The position numbers were made by a program, and so were the translations under genes. The notes under the pieces were generated by a model. That model was not told the DNA's origin. It saw nothing but the letters and a program-made list of their open reading frames with translations, and made no database searches. From an uncultured Eubacteriales bacterium (lineage in GTDB: Bacteria > Bacillota > Clostridia > Lachnospirales > CAG-274), in the NCBI GenBank assembly GCA_949293325.1, contig CASFCZ010000044.1, positions 1 through 34,337 on the forward strand: a DNA stretch of 34,337 nt. The letters run 5' to 3'. This document shows, in pieces, positions 1 to 7,250 of this stretch (the stretch's first letter is position 1; the number at the start of each line of letters is the position of its first letter).

Positions 1-230
1 CCCAGGGTAATGCAAGCTCTGATGCGGCAATAACCTACCTTTATTTTTCCCTTAAGGGCAAAGATAAGGAGGCAAAAATGTACCTTGATATGTTTTGCCA
101 TAAGAGCGATACTGCAAGGCAGTATGTGCAAAAGTGGATGCCTATAGTTGCAGCAGCACAGCTTGAAAAGAGTGGTGAGGAGGATAAAAAACTCCTTATG
201 AGCTGGATAGATGTTGTGGATTACGATTGA
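1..230 (+). CDS. C-terminal fragment of a putative phosphotransferase (APH/choline-kinase-like)
   Basis: An open frame enters from the left edge (first full codon at position 3) and ends at TGA 228-230, giving 75 residues. It is mostly helical, with a run of hydrophobic and basic residues, and ends WIDVVDYD. This tail resembles the C-terminus of clostridial phosphotransferase-family proteins with the aminoglycoside phosphotransferase fold, as I remember them. No catalytic motif lies in the visible part, so the family call is an inference from the tail only. A strong terminator follows directly, so this gene ends its transcription unit. Confidence 0.4.
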   Translation, partial: QGNASSDAAITYLYFSLKGKDKEAKMYLDMFCHKSDTARQYVQKWMPIVAAAQLEKSGEEDKKLLMSWIDVVDYD

Positions 231-265
231 TAAATTAATTACTTCCTTTATTCAAACAATTTTGT

Positions 266-309
266 CAATAATGGTGCAGGTGTTTTATCCTGCACCATTA
301 TTGTTTTTT
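266..309 (+). terminator. Intrinsic terminator after the left-edge gene
   Basis: A perfect 15-bp stem (266-280 with 289-303) encloses an 8-nt loop and is followed by six T (304-309). It lies 36 nt after the stop of the upstream gene and separates it from the pectin enzyme gene. Confidence 0.9.
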
Positions 310-329
310 GATATAATTTTCTAAAAAAC

Positions 330-358
330 TTGTTAATAGGTCATTTTTGTGATATTAT
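330..358 (+). promoter_or_regulatory. SigA-type promoter of the pectin enzyme gene
   Basis: A -35 TTGTTA (330-335), a 17-nt spacer and a -10 TATTAT (353-358) precede the secreted pectin enzyme. Transcription would start near 365. A small inverted repeat TTACTAGGTAA (369-379) lies just past that point and could be an operator, but its arms are only 4 bp. The GH105 promoter further on has the same -10 and spacer length. Confidence 0.65.
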
Positions 359-412
359 CTAATGTAGGTTACTAGGTAATGGTGACAAATAAATATCAGT
401 GGAGTGAAAATT

Positions 413-3400
413 GTGAAATCAAGGATATACAAAACTACAGCTAAAATACTTGCTATGGTAATGACATTATCGGCATTTTCTGTTTCTGCTTATGCTAAGC
501 CAATGGGTAAAACCAACATCAGCGTGGGAAAGAACAGCGGGTATGAGTTTAATACCATTCAGGAGGCAGTTGACTCAATTAATTTTACACCAACGGAAAA
601 AAATCCCGTTAATATATATATAAACGAAGGTATATATGAGGAATGTGTAACCGTTGACAAGCCCTATGTAAACATAATAGGAAGTGGAGATGCAGAAGAT
701 ACCGTAATTACCTATGATAAAGCCAACGGTCATGTGGACGAGAGCAAAAATACAGGTACAGAAGACTCTGCCACCTTTACCATTTCCCCTGATGCAGTGG
801 GCTTTTCTGCTGAAAATATAACATTTGAAAACAGTTACAATTTAACTGATCCGGAGCGTAAACAAACCCAGGCAGTAGCCCTTGTAAGTCTTGCGGACAA
901 GGTAACCTTTGAGGATTGTCGTTTCATCGGCAGACAGGACACCCTTTATCTTAAGGGAGCGTCAAAGGGACAGGATGTTTACGGAAGTGCAAATAATGCA
1001 AGAGTATACCTTGATAACTGCTATATTGAAGGTACAGTTGACTTCATTTTCGGTGATGCTACCGCTTACTTTAATAATTGCAGGCTTTTTATGGCATACT
1101 ATGAAAATGGCGGTCACTTTACTGCTCCAAATACAACCCTGTTTAATATAGGTTATGTATTTAATTCTTGTAAATTAAGTGTTGACAAACAGTATACCGA
1201 GGCAAATGCCTCCAAAATAGACCTGGGCAGACCATGGCAGGCAGATTCAGATTATCCTAACTATGGTTCCCAGTCAGTATATATCAACTGTGTTCTTCCT
1301 GATATTTTAAACCCTGAGGGTTTTACTCTTTGGGATGATAATACAGTTGAAAATAAAATAAGGTTTATGGAATACGGCAGCAGGAAAGCTTCTGGTGAAC
1401 TTGCAGATACATCTCAGAGGGCTGATTTTGTTAAGCTGCTTACAAGGGCTCAGGCTGAAAAATATAATGTATTCAATGTTCTCAGCGGAAATGATGGCTG
1501 GAATCCCGCAGGTGTATCATATGTAAGACATACTTCAGCTGATATTACCCTTGATAGCTATACAATTCAGCTTCCTGTAGGGGAAAGTGCTGAGCTTAAG
1601 GCAACAGTCCTTCCTGCAGGTTCAATAGATGATAACGTTACATTTACAACAGACAGTGAGTGTATCAGCCTTGATGGCAATAAAATTACTGCATTGAAAA
1701 AAGGAAATGCTACTGTATATGTATCCCTTGATAATGACATTGGTACCTATGCGGTTGTAACCGTAACCGATGCAAAAACGGAAATTCCACAGATTGCCTC
1801 CATCAGTGTAAATCACAAGGATACCGTATCTGTAGGCGATAAGCTTACTGCTGATTATAATTTCTTACTTAACAGCGATAACAAGACTGATAAGTCCGTT
1901 ATAAGCTGGTATGCACTTAAGGATGGCAATACCCTTCTTTTAAAGCGTGGAATCGGTGACTACTATAAAACTTATACTGTGCAGAATGCAGATGTAGGAT
2001 CACAGATATTTGTAGGTCTTATGCCGGGAAGTACTACTACATACGGTAAAGTAGGCAAGGAGGTATTAAGCGGCAAAACTCCCGCTGTATCAGAGTCATC
2101 TGACAGTACAGTAAATTATCTCAGAGATGGTTTTGATAAGGGAACAGAGAATTTTAAAACATCAGGAGAATGGGAAGTAATTACAGATTATGGCAACAGT
2201 TTTATTACTCCTGTAAGTGAAACTGCTGAACTTGAATATACAACTGCAACTGACCTGAATGATGCCAGATACGAATTCAAACTCAGATGCAATCCTGAAA
2301 ATACAGGCCTGAGCAGCAGTGATTTTCTTAATTTTTATATTAATAGCAGCGATGACAGCTATTACAGATTAGAGGTAAGGAGAGGCGGAAATACCAAGAG
2401 CCTTAAGCTTAATCTTTATAAGTATACAGATGGTGAGGAAACAGCCCTGTATACGGATGAAGACAAGCTTAAAAATGCAGTTATGCAAAACAGCGGACAG
2501 GATAATCCATATATGTACCTTACCTTTGCAAAAAGCGGTAATGAAATTACCCTCAGCTTCCGACTTGAGGGTAGTGATGTTATGCTCCTTAATAAAACTA
2601 TATCCGACAATACTCCTTTAACAGGAGGCAGTCTTAAGGTGGATTTTGCAGGTAAGAGTGCAATATGGCTTATAGATATGATTACAGTTGATCAGCTTGT
2701 AAAAGTTGATGACAGCGATGTAATAAAAATATATCTTGCAGGTGATTCCACAGTTAAATATTACGGAGATGACAATTCCATAGGTGGCTGGGGTGAATAT
2801 CTTGTAAACTACTTTGATGACGGAGTTAAAATAATAAATAAGGCAGAGGCAGGCAGAAGCACCCGTTCTTATATTAATCAGGGCAGACTTGACGATATAG
2901 TATCTCAACTTAATGAGGGTGACTATGTATTTATACAGTTCGGTCACAATGACAACAGAACAGATGAAAATGCCAGGGTTGAGCATTCAGTATTACTTGG
3001 TACCCCGGACGAAAATGGCATTTATCCAACCATTAAAGCACAGAAGACAGATACTCCACAGAGAATAATTGATTTTTATGCAAATGATGAATATCCATAC
3101 GGAGAAAAATTCTATCCATATGAAAGTGGTACTTTCAAATGGTATCTTAAGCAGTATGTGGATAAGGTAAGAGAAAAGGGCGGCATACCTGTGATTATAA
3201 CTCCTGTTTGCAGGGTTCTCTTTGACTCCGAGGGTAAAATACAGCCTGCCTTTGGGGAAGACAACGGCTATAAGGTGGCTGCGGAACAGGTAGCAGAGGA
3301 AACAGGTGTAGTATGTATTGATGCCTATGATATTACCAAGGCACTTTATGAAAGCTATGGTGTATTTACCACACAGGGTCTTCATGATGTTAAGGACGAC

Positions 3401-4579
3401 GGTGAGATGGATCTGACACACTATAACAAGTTTGGTGCCAATATAGTTGCAAGTAAGCTTGCGGCAGCCATCGGAGAGAAACTGCCTCAGCTTAAGTCAC
3501 ACCTTAAGACATCCACAAAGGCTGTAAGTAAGACTGATGATATGAAGACAGCTAATCTTTTTGTTGTAGGTGATACAGGAAAGGGACTTGAGGATTGCGA
3601 TATATTTGAATCTCATGGCTTCAGTGAATATTTTGAGGATTATTTATCTGATAAGATTACAGTTTGTGATTACAGTTATGCAGGTGCAACTGCAAAGACC
3701 TTTGCCAAAACAGGTGAATATAATAAATTCCTTGACAGTATTAATGAGGGAGACTATGTTATGATCTGTTTCGGCAGATATGACAGTACTGACCTTATGG
3801 GAGGTTATGCATACAGCGGTGGCAGACTTGAGAATGTTGCAGGATTTAAGGCAACTGTTTATAACACCTACATCAAACCTGTAATCGACAGAAAGGGTAT
3901 ACCTATTATGCTCACTCCTATTAACAGCAGACAGTATGATGCTACAGGTGCAGCTGTGGATACGGTAAAGGGCTATGATGATGATATTAAAGCTCTTGTT
4001 ACAGATAGCTCACTTTATTTTGCAGACCTGTCTTCCGTTACCTATGAGCTTTACAACACAATGGGACAGGAGGGCAGCAAGGTATTAAATGCCTTTGACT
4101 CTGAAAATGGTATTGATAATAAGGCCTTCAGTGAATTTGGTGCAAGACTTGTGGCTACCAAAATTCTTAACCTTATGAAGTATTCCTCCTCAACTCTGAA
4201 AAACTATATTTCAGATGCTGCACTTAATGAACAGGATATACTTACAAGGGGTGAATTTACCGAAAAGCTTGCTAAGATAATAGGTATCCAGGATAATGGA
4301 TATACTATTAATTTCAAGGACGTTGCAATCGGTAAAAGCTATGAAAAATCAATAGGTGCTGCTTATGCCATGGGCATAGTAAAGGGCGACGCACATGGAT
4401 ATTTTTATCCTGAGGCTGTACTTGACGGCGAAACCATGGTATCTATGCTTAAAAAGGCACTTGAATATAAGGATCTGGATGAAAATGTATTAAGTGATGT
4501 ATATGCACTTGCATCAGGTGCCGTACCAAATGAAGTGGGATTATGGGCACTTGACAGATTATGTGAAGAGGTTAATTAA
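413..4579 (+). CDS. Secreted multidomain pectin methylesterase / rhamnogalacturonan acetylesterase with SLH-like C-terminus
   Basis: The protein should remove methyl and acetyl esters from pectin at the cell surface. I place the start at GTG 413 because GGAG (401-404) sits 8 nt upstream; GTG 404, in the same frame, lacks a spaced ribosome site. Numbering from 413: signal peptide 1-28; pectin methylesterase (CE8) about 37-325, with the two catalytic Asp in RQDTLY (D176) and VDFIFGD (D210) and the Arg of LGRPW (R273); Ig-like Big_2 domain about 377-452; a second Ig-like region about 458-560; a beta-rich, concanavalin-like region about 572-760; an SGNH esterase of the rhamnogalacturonan acetylesterase type about 770-1025 with GDST (S779), FGHND (N846) and DLTH (D1000, H1003); a second SGNH domain about 1046-1255 that has lost Ser, Asn and His; and an SLH-like region 1266-1388. 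The SLH part is short (one clear repeat and part of another), which leaves the mode of wall attachment uncertain. The esterase assignments are strong; the bond specificity within pectin is inferred. Confidence 0.93.
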   Translation: MKSRIYKTTAKILAMVMTLSAFSVSAYAKPMGKTNISVGKNSGYEFNTIQEAVDSINFTPTEKNPVNIYINEGIYEECVTVDKPYVNIIGSGDAEDTVITYDKANGHVDESKNTGTEDSATFTISPDAVGFSAENITFENSYNLTDPERKQTQAVALVSLADKVTFEDCRFIGRQDTLYLKGASKGQDVYGSANNARVYLDNCYIEGTVDFIFGDATAYFNNCRLFMAYYENGGHFTAPNTTLFNIGYVFNSCKLSVDKQYTEANASKIDLGRPWQADSDYPNYGSQSVYINCVLPDILNPEGFTLWDDNTVENKIRFMEYGSRKASGELADTSQRADFVKLLTRAQAEKYNVFNVLSGNDGWNPAGVSYVRHTSADITLDSYTIQLPVGESAELKATVLPAGSIDDNVTFTTDSECISLDGNKITALKKGNATVYVSLDNDIGTYAVVTVTDAKTEIPQIASISVNHKDTVSVGDKLTADYNFLLNSDNKTDKSVISWYALKDGNTLLLKRGIGDYYKTYTVQNADVGSQIFVGLMPGSTTTYGKVGKEVLSGKTPAVSESSDSTVNYLRDGFDKGTENFKTSGEWEVITDYGNSFITPVSETAELEYTTATDLNDARYEFKLRCNPENTGLSSSDFLNFYINSSDDSYYRLEVRRGGNTKSLKLNLYKYTDGEETALYTDEDKLKNAVMQNSGQDNPYMYLTFAKSGNEITLSFRLEGSDVMLLNKTISDNTPLTGGSLKVDFAGKSAIWLIDMITVDQLVKVDDSDVIKIYLAGDSTVKYYGDDNSIGGWGEYLVNYFDDGVKIINKAEAGRSTRSYINQGRLDDIVSQLNEGDYVFIQFGHNDNRTDENARVEHSVLLGTPDENGIYPTIKAQKTDTPQRIIDFYANDEYPYGEKFYPYESGTFKWYLKQYVDKVREKGGIPVIITPVCRVLFDSEGKIQPAFGEDNGYKVAAEQVAEETGVVCIDAYDITKALYESYGVFTTQGLHDVKDDGEMDLTHYNKFGANIVASKLAAAIGEKLPQLKSHLKTSTKAVSKTDDMKTANLFVVGDTGKGLEDCDIFESHGFSEYFEDYLSDKITVCDYSYAGATAKTFAKTGEYNKFLDSINEGDYVMICFGRYDSTDLMGGYAYSGGRLENVAGFKATVYNTYIKPVIDRKGIPIMLTPINSRQYDATGAAVDTVKGYDDDIKALVTDSSLYFADLSSVTYELYNTMGQEGSKVLNAFDSENGIDNKAFSEFGARLVATKILNLMKYSSSTLKNYISDAALNEQDILTRGEFTEKLAKIIGIQDNGYTINFKDVAIGKSYEKSIGAAYAMGIVKGDAHGYFYPEAVLDGETMVSMLKKALEYKDLDENVLSDVYALASGAVPNEVGLWALDRLCEEVN

Positions 4580-4591
4580 GGAGAAACCATT

Positions 4592-5344
4592 ATGAAAATG
4601 ATTTCATGGAATGTTAATGGACTCAGAGCCTGTGTAGGCAAAAATTTCAAGGAGTTCTTTGACGAAATAAATGCAGATATATTTTCTGTACAGGAAACAA
4701 AGCTTCAGGAGGGACAGATAGACTTTGCTCCTGAAGGCTATCATTGCTACTGGAACTATGCAGAAAGAAAGGGATATTCAGGGGTAGCTGTTTTTACCAA
4801 AAAAGAGCCTCTTGGTGTTACCTATGGTATAGGCATTGAGGAGCATGACAGGGAGGGACGTGTAATTACCCTTGAGTTTGAGGATTATTATTATGTAACC
4901 TGTTATACTCCAAATTCCCAGAACGAGCTTGCAAGGCTTGACTACAGAATGACCTGGGAAGATGCCTTCAGGGATTACCTTAAGGGTCTTGACAAAAACA
5001 AGCCTGTTATACTTTGTGGAGATCTTAATGTGGCACACAATGAAATAGATCTTAAAAATCCAAAAACAAACCGCAGGAATGCAGGTTTTACCGACGAGGA
5101 AAGAGGTAAAATGACGGCCCTTCTGGACAGTGGTTTTATTGATACATTCAGATACTTTTATCCCGATGCAGAGGGAATATACAGCTGGTGGAGCTATCGC
5201 TTCAAGGCAAGAGAGAAGAATGTAGGATGGCGTATTGACTATTATATTGTCAGTGAAAGACTAAAGGACAGGCTGATAGATGCAAAGATACACACAGAGA
5301 TATTAGGCTCAGATCACTGTCCTGTTGAGCTTGAATTGAGGTAA
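4592..5344 (+). CDS. xth: Exodeoxyribonuclease III (AP endonuclease)
   Basis: This enzyme repairs abasic sites in DNA and degrades 3' ends; the protein acts in the cytoplasm. The 250 residues match the usual length of the ExoIII/ExoA family. Family motifs appear in order: ISWNVNGLR at the N-terminus, VQETKLQ with the metal-binding Glu (E35), [18 protein letters not shown] and the terminal GSDHCPV with the catalytic Asp-His pair. AAGGAG (4578-4583) overlaps the stop codon of the pectin enzyme and lies 8 nt before the ATG. Only 12 nt separate the two genes and there is no terminator, so this repair gene is at least partly transcribed from the pectin enzyme promoter. Confidence 0.95.
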   Translation: MKMISWNVNGLRACVGKNFKEFFDEINADIFSVQETKLQEGQIDFAPEGYHCYWNYAERKGYSGVAVFTKKEPLGVTYGIGIEEHDREGRVITLEFEDYYYVTCYTPNSQNELARLDYRMTWEDAFRDYLKGLDKNKPVILCGDLNVAHNEIDLKNPKTNRRNAGFTDEERGKMTALLDSGFIDTFRYFYPDAEGIYSWWSYRFKAREKNVGWRIDYYIVSERLKDRLIDAKIHTEILGSDHCPVELELR

Positions 5345-5349
5345 ATAAT

Positions 5350-5655
5350 ATGTATAAAAAGATAAAGCCGGCAGAGGCAAAGGCACTTATGGATACAGGT
5401 AAAGCAATAGTAGTTGATGTGAGGGAACCTGAGGAAATGTCAGAGGGCTATATTGACGGCAGTATTATTGTTCCCTTAAGTAATTTTGAGGTTGAGGCTG
5501 ATGAAAAACTAAAGGATAAGGATGCTATGTATCTGCTGTATTGCAGAAGTGGACGCCGCAGTGCCATTGCAGCGAAAATGCTTTTGGATAAGGGTTACAG
5601 TAATGTTCTGGACTTTGGCGGGATAATTGACTGGCCCTTTGAAACGGTAATGTGA
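5350..5655 (+). CDS. Single-domain rhodanese-like protein
   Basis: A 101-residue stand-alone rhodanese domain, predicted cytoplasmic. It shows the family landmarks VVDVREPEE (about 21-29), the substrate-loop region around GYIDGSIIVPLSNF, and the active-site loop YCRSGRRS with the sulfur-carrying Cys65. Such proteins transfer sulfane sulfur or act as sulfur carriers; the physiological acceptor cannot be told from the sequence. It starts 5 nt after exonuclease III, with its ribosome site inside the end of that gene, and is followed by tsaE. The neighbourhood of tRNA-modification genes is suggestive but does not prove a role in tRNA thiolation. Confidence 0.9.
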   Translation: MYKKIKPAEAKALMDTGKAIVVDVREPEEMSEGYIDGSIIVPLSNFEVEADEKLKDKDAMYLLYCRSGRRSAIAAKMLLDKGYSNVLDFGGIIDWPFETVM

Positions 5656-5665
5656 GGTGACATTT

Positions 5666-6085
5666 GTGGTATACGAAACATTCAGTGCAGAGGAGACCGA
5701 GGCTGTAGGAAAAAGCCTTGGAGAACGTGCAAAGCCCGGAGATATTTATTGCCTTAACGGCGATCTGGGCGTTGGTAAAACCGTATTTACAAAGGGATTT
5801 GCCAAGGGTCTTGATATAGATGAGCATATCACAAGCCCTACATTTACTATCGTTAATGAATATGAGGGCAGATTAAAATTTTATCATTTTGATGTATACA
5901 GGATAGAGGATCAGGACGAGATGTATGAAATAGGCCTTGATGAATACCTCTTTGGCGATGGGGTATGCCTGATAGAATGGGCTGAAATTATCAAAGACCT
6001 TTTGCCTGACAATGCGGTACAGATCAATATAACCAAAGACCTTGATAAGGGGTTGGATTACAGAAAAATCGAGGTGTTGATATGA
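5666..6085 (+). CDS. tsaE: tRNA N6-threonylcarbamoyladenosine biosynthesis ATPase TsaE
   Basis: TsaE is the P-loop ATPase of the TsaB-TsaD-TsaE complex that makes t6A at position 37 of ANN-decoding tRNAs. The Walker A motif GDLGVGKT lies at about residues 32-39, followed by the family motifs ITSPTFTIVNEY, HFDVYRI and LIEWAE. I prefer GTG 5666 over GTG 5657 because GAGGTG (5654-5659) is then 6 nt upstream; this gives 139 residues, a normal length. The ATG of tsaB overlaps its TGA (6082-6085), so translation is coupled. tsaD is not in the window and must lie elsewhere. Confidence 0.95.
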   Translation: MVYETFSAEETEAVGKSLGERAKPGDIYCLNGDLGVGKTVFTKGFAKGLDIDEHITSPTFTIVNEYEGRLKFYHFDVYRIEDQDEMYEIGLDEYLFGDGVCLIEWAEIIKDLLPDNAVQINITKDLDKGLDYRKIEVLI

Positions 6086-6780
6086 AAATACTTTCAATTG
6101 ATTCCACAGGACTGGTTGCAAGCTGTGCCCTTGTGAATGAGGATAAGACTATAGCTGAGTTTACAACCAATTATAAAAAGACCCATTCCCAGACCCTTAT
6201 GCCAATGATAGAGGCAATGTGTAATCTTGTAGAGCTTAACTTAAAGGAAATTGACTATATAGCCTGTGCATCAGGTCCCGGTTCTTTTACAGGTTTAAGG
6301 ATAGGTGCAGCTACAGCAAAGGGACTTGCCCACGGACTTAACAAAAAGATAATACCTGTACCTACTTTGGATGCACTTGCATATAATATACCTGAGTGCA
6401 GCTCCCTTGTTATACCTATTATGGATGCAAGAAGAAATCAGGTATATACTGCACTGTATAAAACATCAGGGGGCTTGGAAAGACTTACCGAATATACCGC
6501 CTGTGATATTGAGCAGCTTCTTTCTATGGTTAATGAAAGAGGTGAGTCAGCACTTTTCCTTGGAGATGGTGTACCTGTATTTAAGGATCGTATTATAGCT
6601 GCAAACAGCAGTTACATCTTTGCACCTGCCTCCTGTAATATGCAGAGGGCAGCATCTGTAGGTGCTCTTGCCTTTGAAAGACTGGACTGTGCAGTTGATT
6701 GCGATAATTTTGAAATAATATATCTGCGTAAATCTCAGGCTGAGCGTGAAAGGGAAGAACGGCTTGGAGGTAATGTATGA
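6082..6780 (+). CDS. tsaB: tRNA threonylcarbamoyladenosine biosynthesis protein TsaB
   Basis: TsaB is the inactive ASKHA-fold paralogue of TsaD that dimerises with TsaD and supports t6A synthesis. The N-terminus has the typical IDST...SCALV strand-turn-strand, and the SGPGSFTGLRIG motif (about residues 66-77) is diagnostic. The 232 residues agree with the family. It overlaps tsaE at its start and rimI at its end (ATG 6777 within the last codons), so the three genes form a tightly coupled tsaE-tsaB-rimI unit as in many Firmicutes. Confidence 0.95.
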   Translation: MKILSIDSTGLVASCALVNEDKTIAEFTTNYKKTHSQTLMPMIEAMCNLVELNLKEIDYIACASGPGSFTGLRIGAATAKGLAHGLNKKIIPVPTLDALAYNIPECSSLVIPIMDARRNQVYTALYKTSGGLERLTEYTACDIEQLLSMVNERGESALFLGDGVPVFKDRIIAANSSYIFAPASCNMQRAASVGALAFERLDCAVDCDNFEIIYLRKSQAEREREERLGGNV

Positions 6781-7235
6781 TTGAAGTTGTTGAAATGACA
6801 AGGGAACACCTTGACGAAGTTATGGATATAGAGCTTGAATGTTTTCCTATTCCATGGTCAAGGAAGTCCATGGAGGATGAACTTGATAGGAAGATAGCCT
6901 ATTATTATGTTGGACTTGTAGATGGCAAGGTTGCAGGCTACGGAGGGCTGTGGCACGTTGTAACTGAAGGACATATAACAAATATTGCCGTCAGCAGCAA
7001 GTACAGACGTATGGGAGTGGGGGATGCCATAGTCAGTAAAATAATGGAGCTTGCAGAGGAAAAGGATATGCTCGGTGTTACCCTTGAGGTAAGAGTAAGT
7101 AATGAGGCAGCAATTTCCCTTTATAAAAAACATGGATTCAAGATGGAAGGACTCCGTAAGGAGTATTATGAGGATAATAAAGAAGATGCTTACATAATGT
7201 GGAAGTATCTTATTCCCGTGGAAAATATTACATAA
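6777..7235 (+). CDS. rimI: Ribosomal protein bS18 N-acetyltransferase RimI-like GNAT
   Basis: A 152-residue GNAT acetyltransferase. The acetyl-CoA loop R-R-x-G-V-G is at about residues 79-84 (KYRRMGVGDAIV), preceded by the strand ITNIAVSS and followed by LEVRVSNEAAISLYKKHGF, a sequence typical of RimI. RimI acetylates the N-terminal alanine of bS18, but in many Firmicutes the substrate range is wider or unknown. The position directly after tsaB is the usual one for rimI, and this supports the name. Its start overlaps the stop of tsaB by 3 nt. Confidence 0.88.
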   Translation: MIEVVEMTREHLDEVMDIELECFPIPWSRKSMEDELDRKIAYYYVGLVDGKVAGYGGLWHVVTEGHITNIAVSSKYRRMGVGDAIVSKIMELAEEKDMLGVTLEVRVSNEAAISLYKKHGFKMEGLRKEYYEDNKEDAYIMWKYLIPVENIT

Positions 7236-7250
7236 AAAGAAGGTGTCAGG

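Noticed and set aside
2993..3421. 142-codon open frame on the - strand inside the pectin enzyme gene
   Set aside because: The + strand frame encodes the intact SGNH domain with its DLTH motif here; the opposite frame is a shadow.
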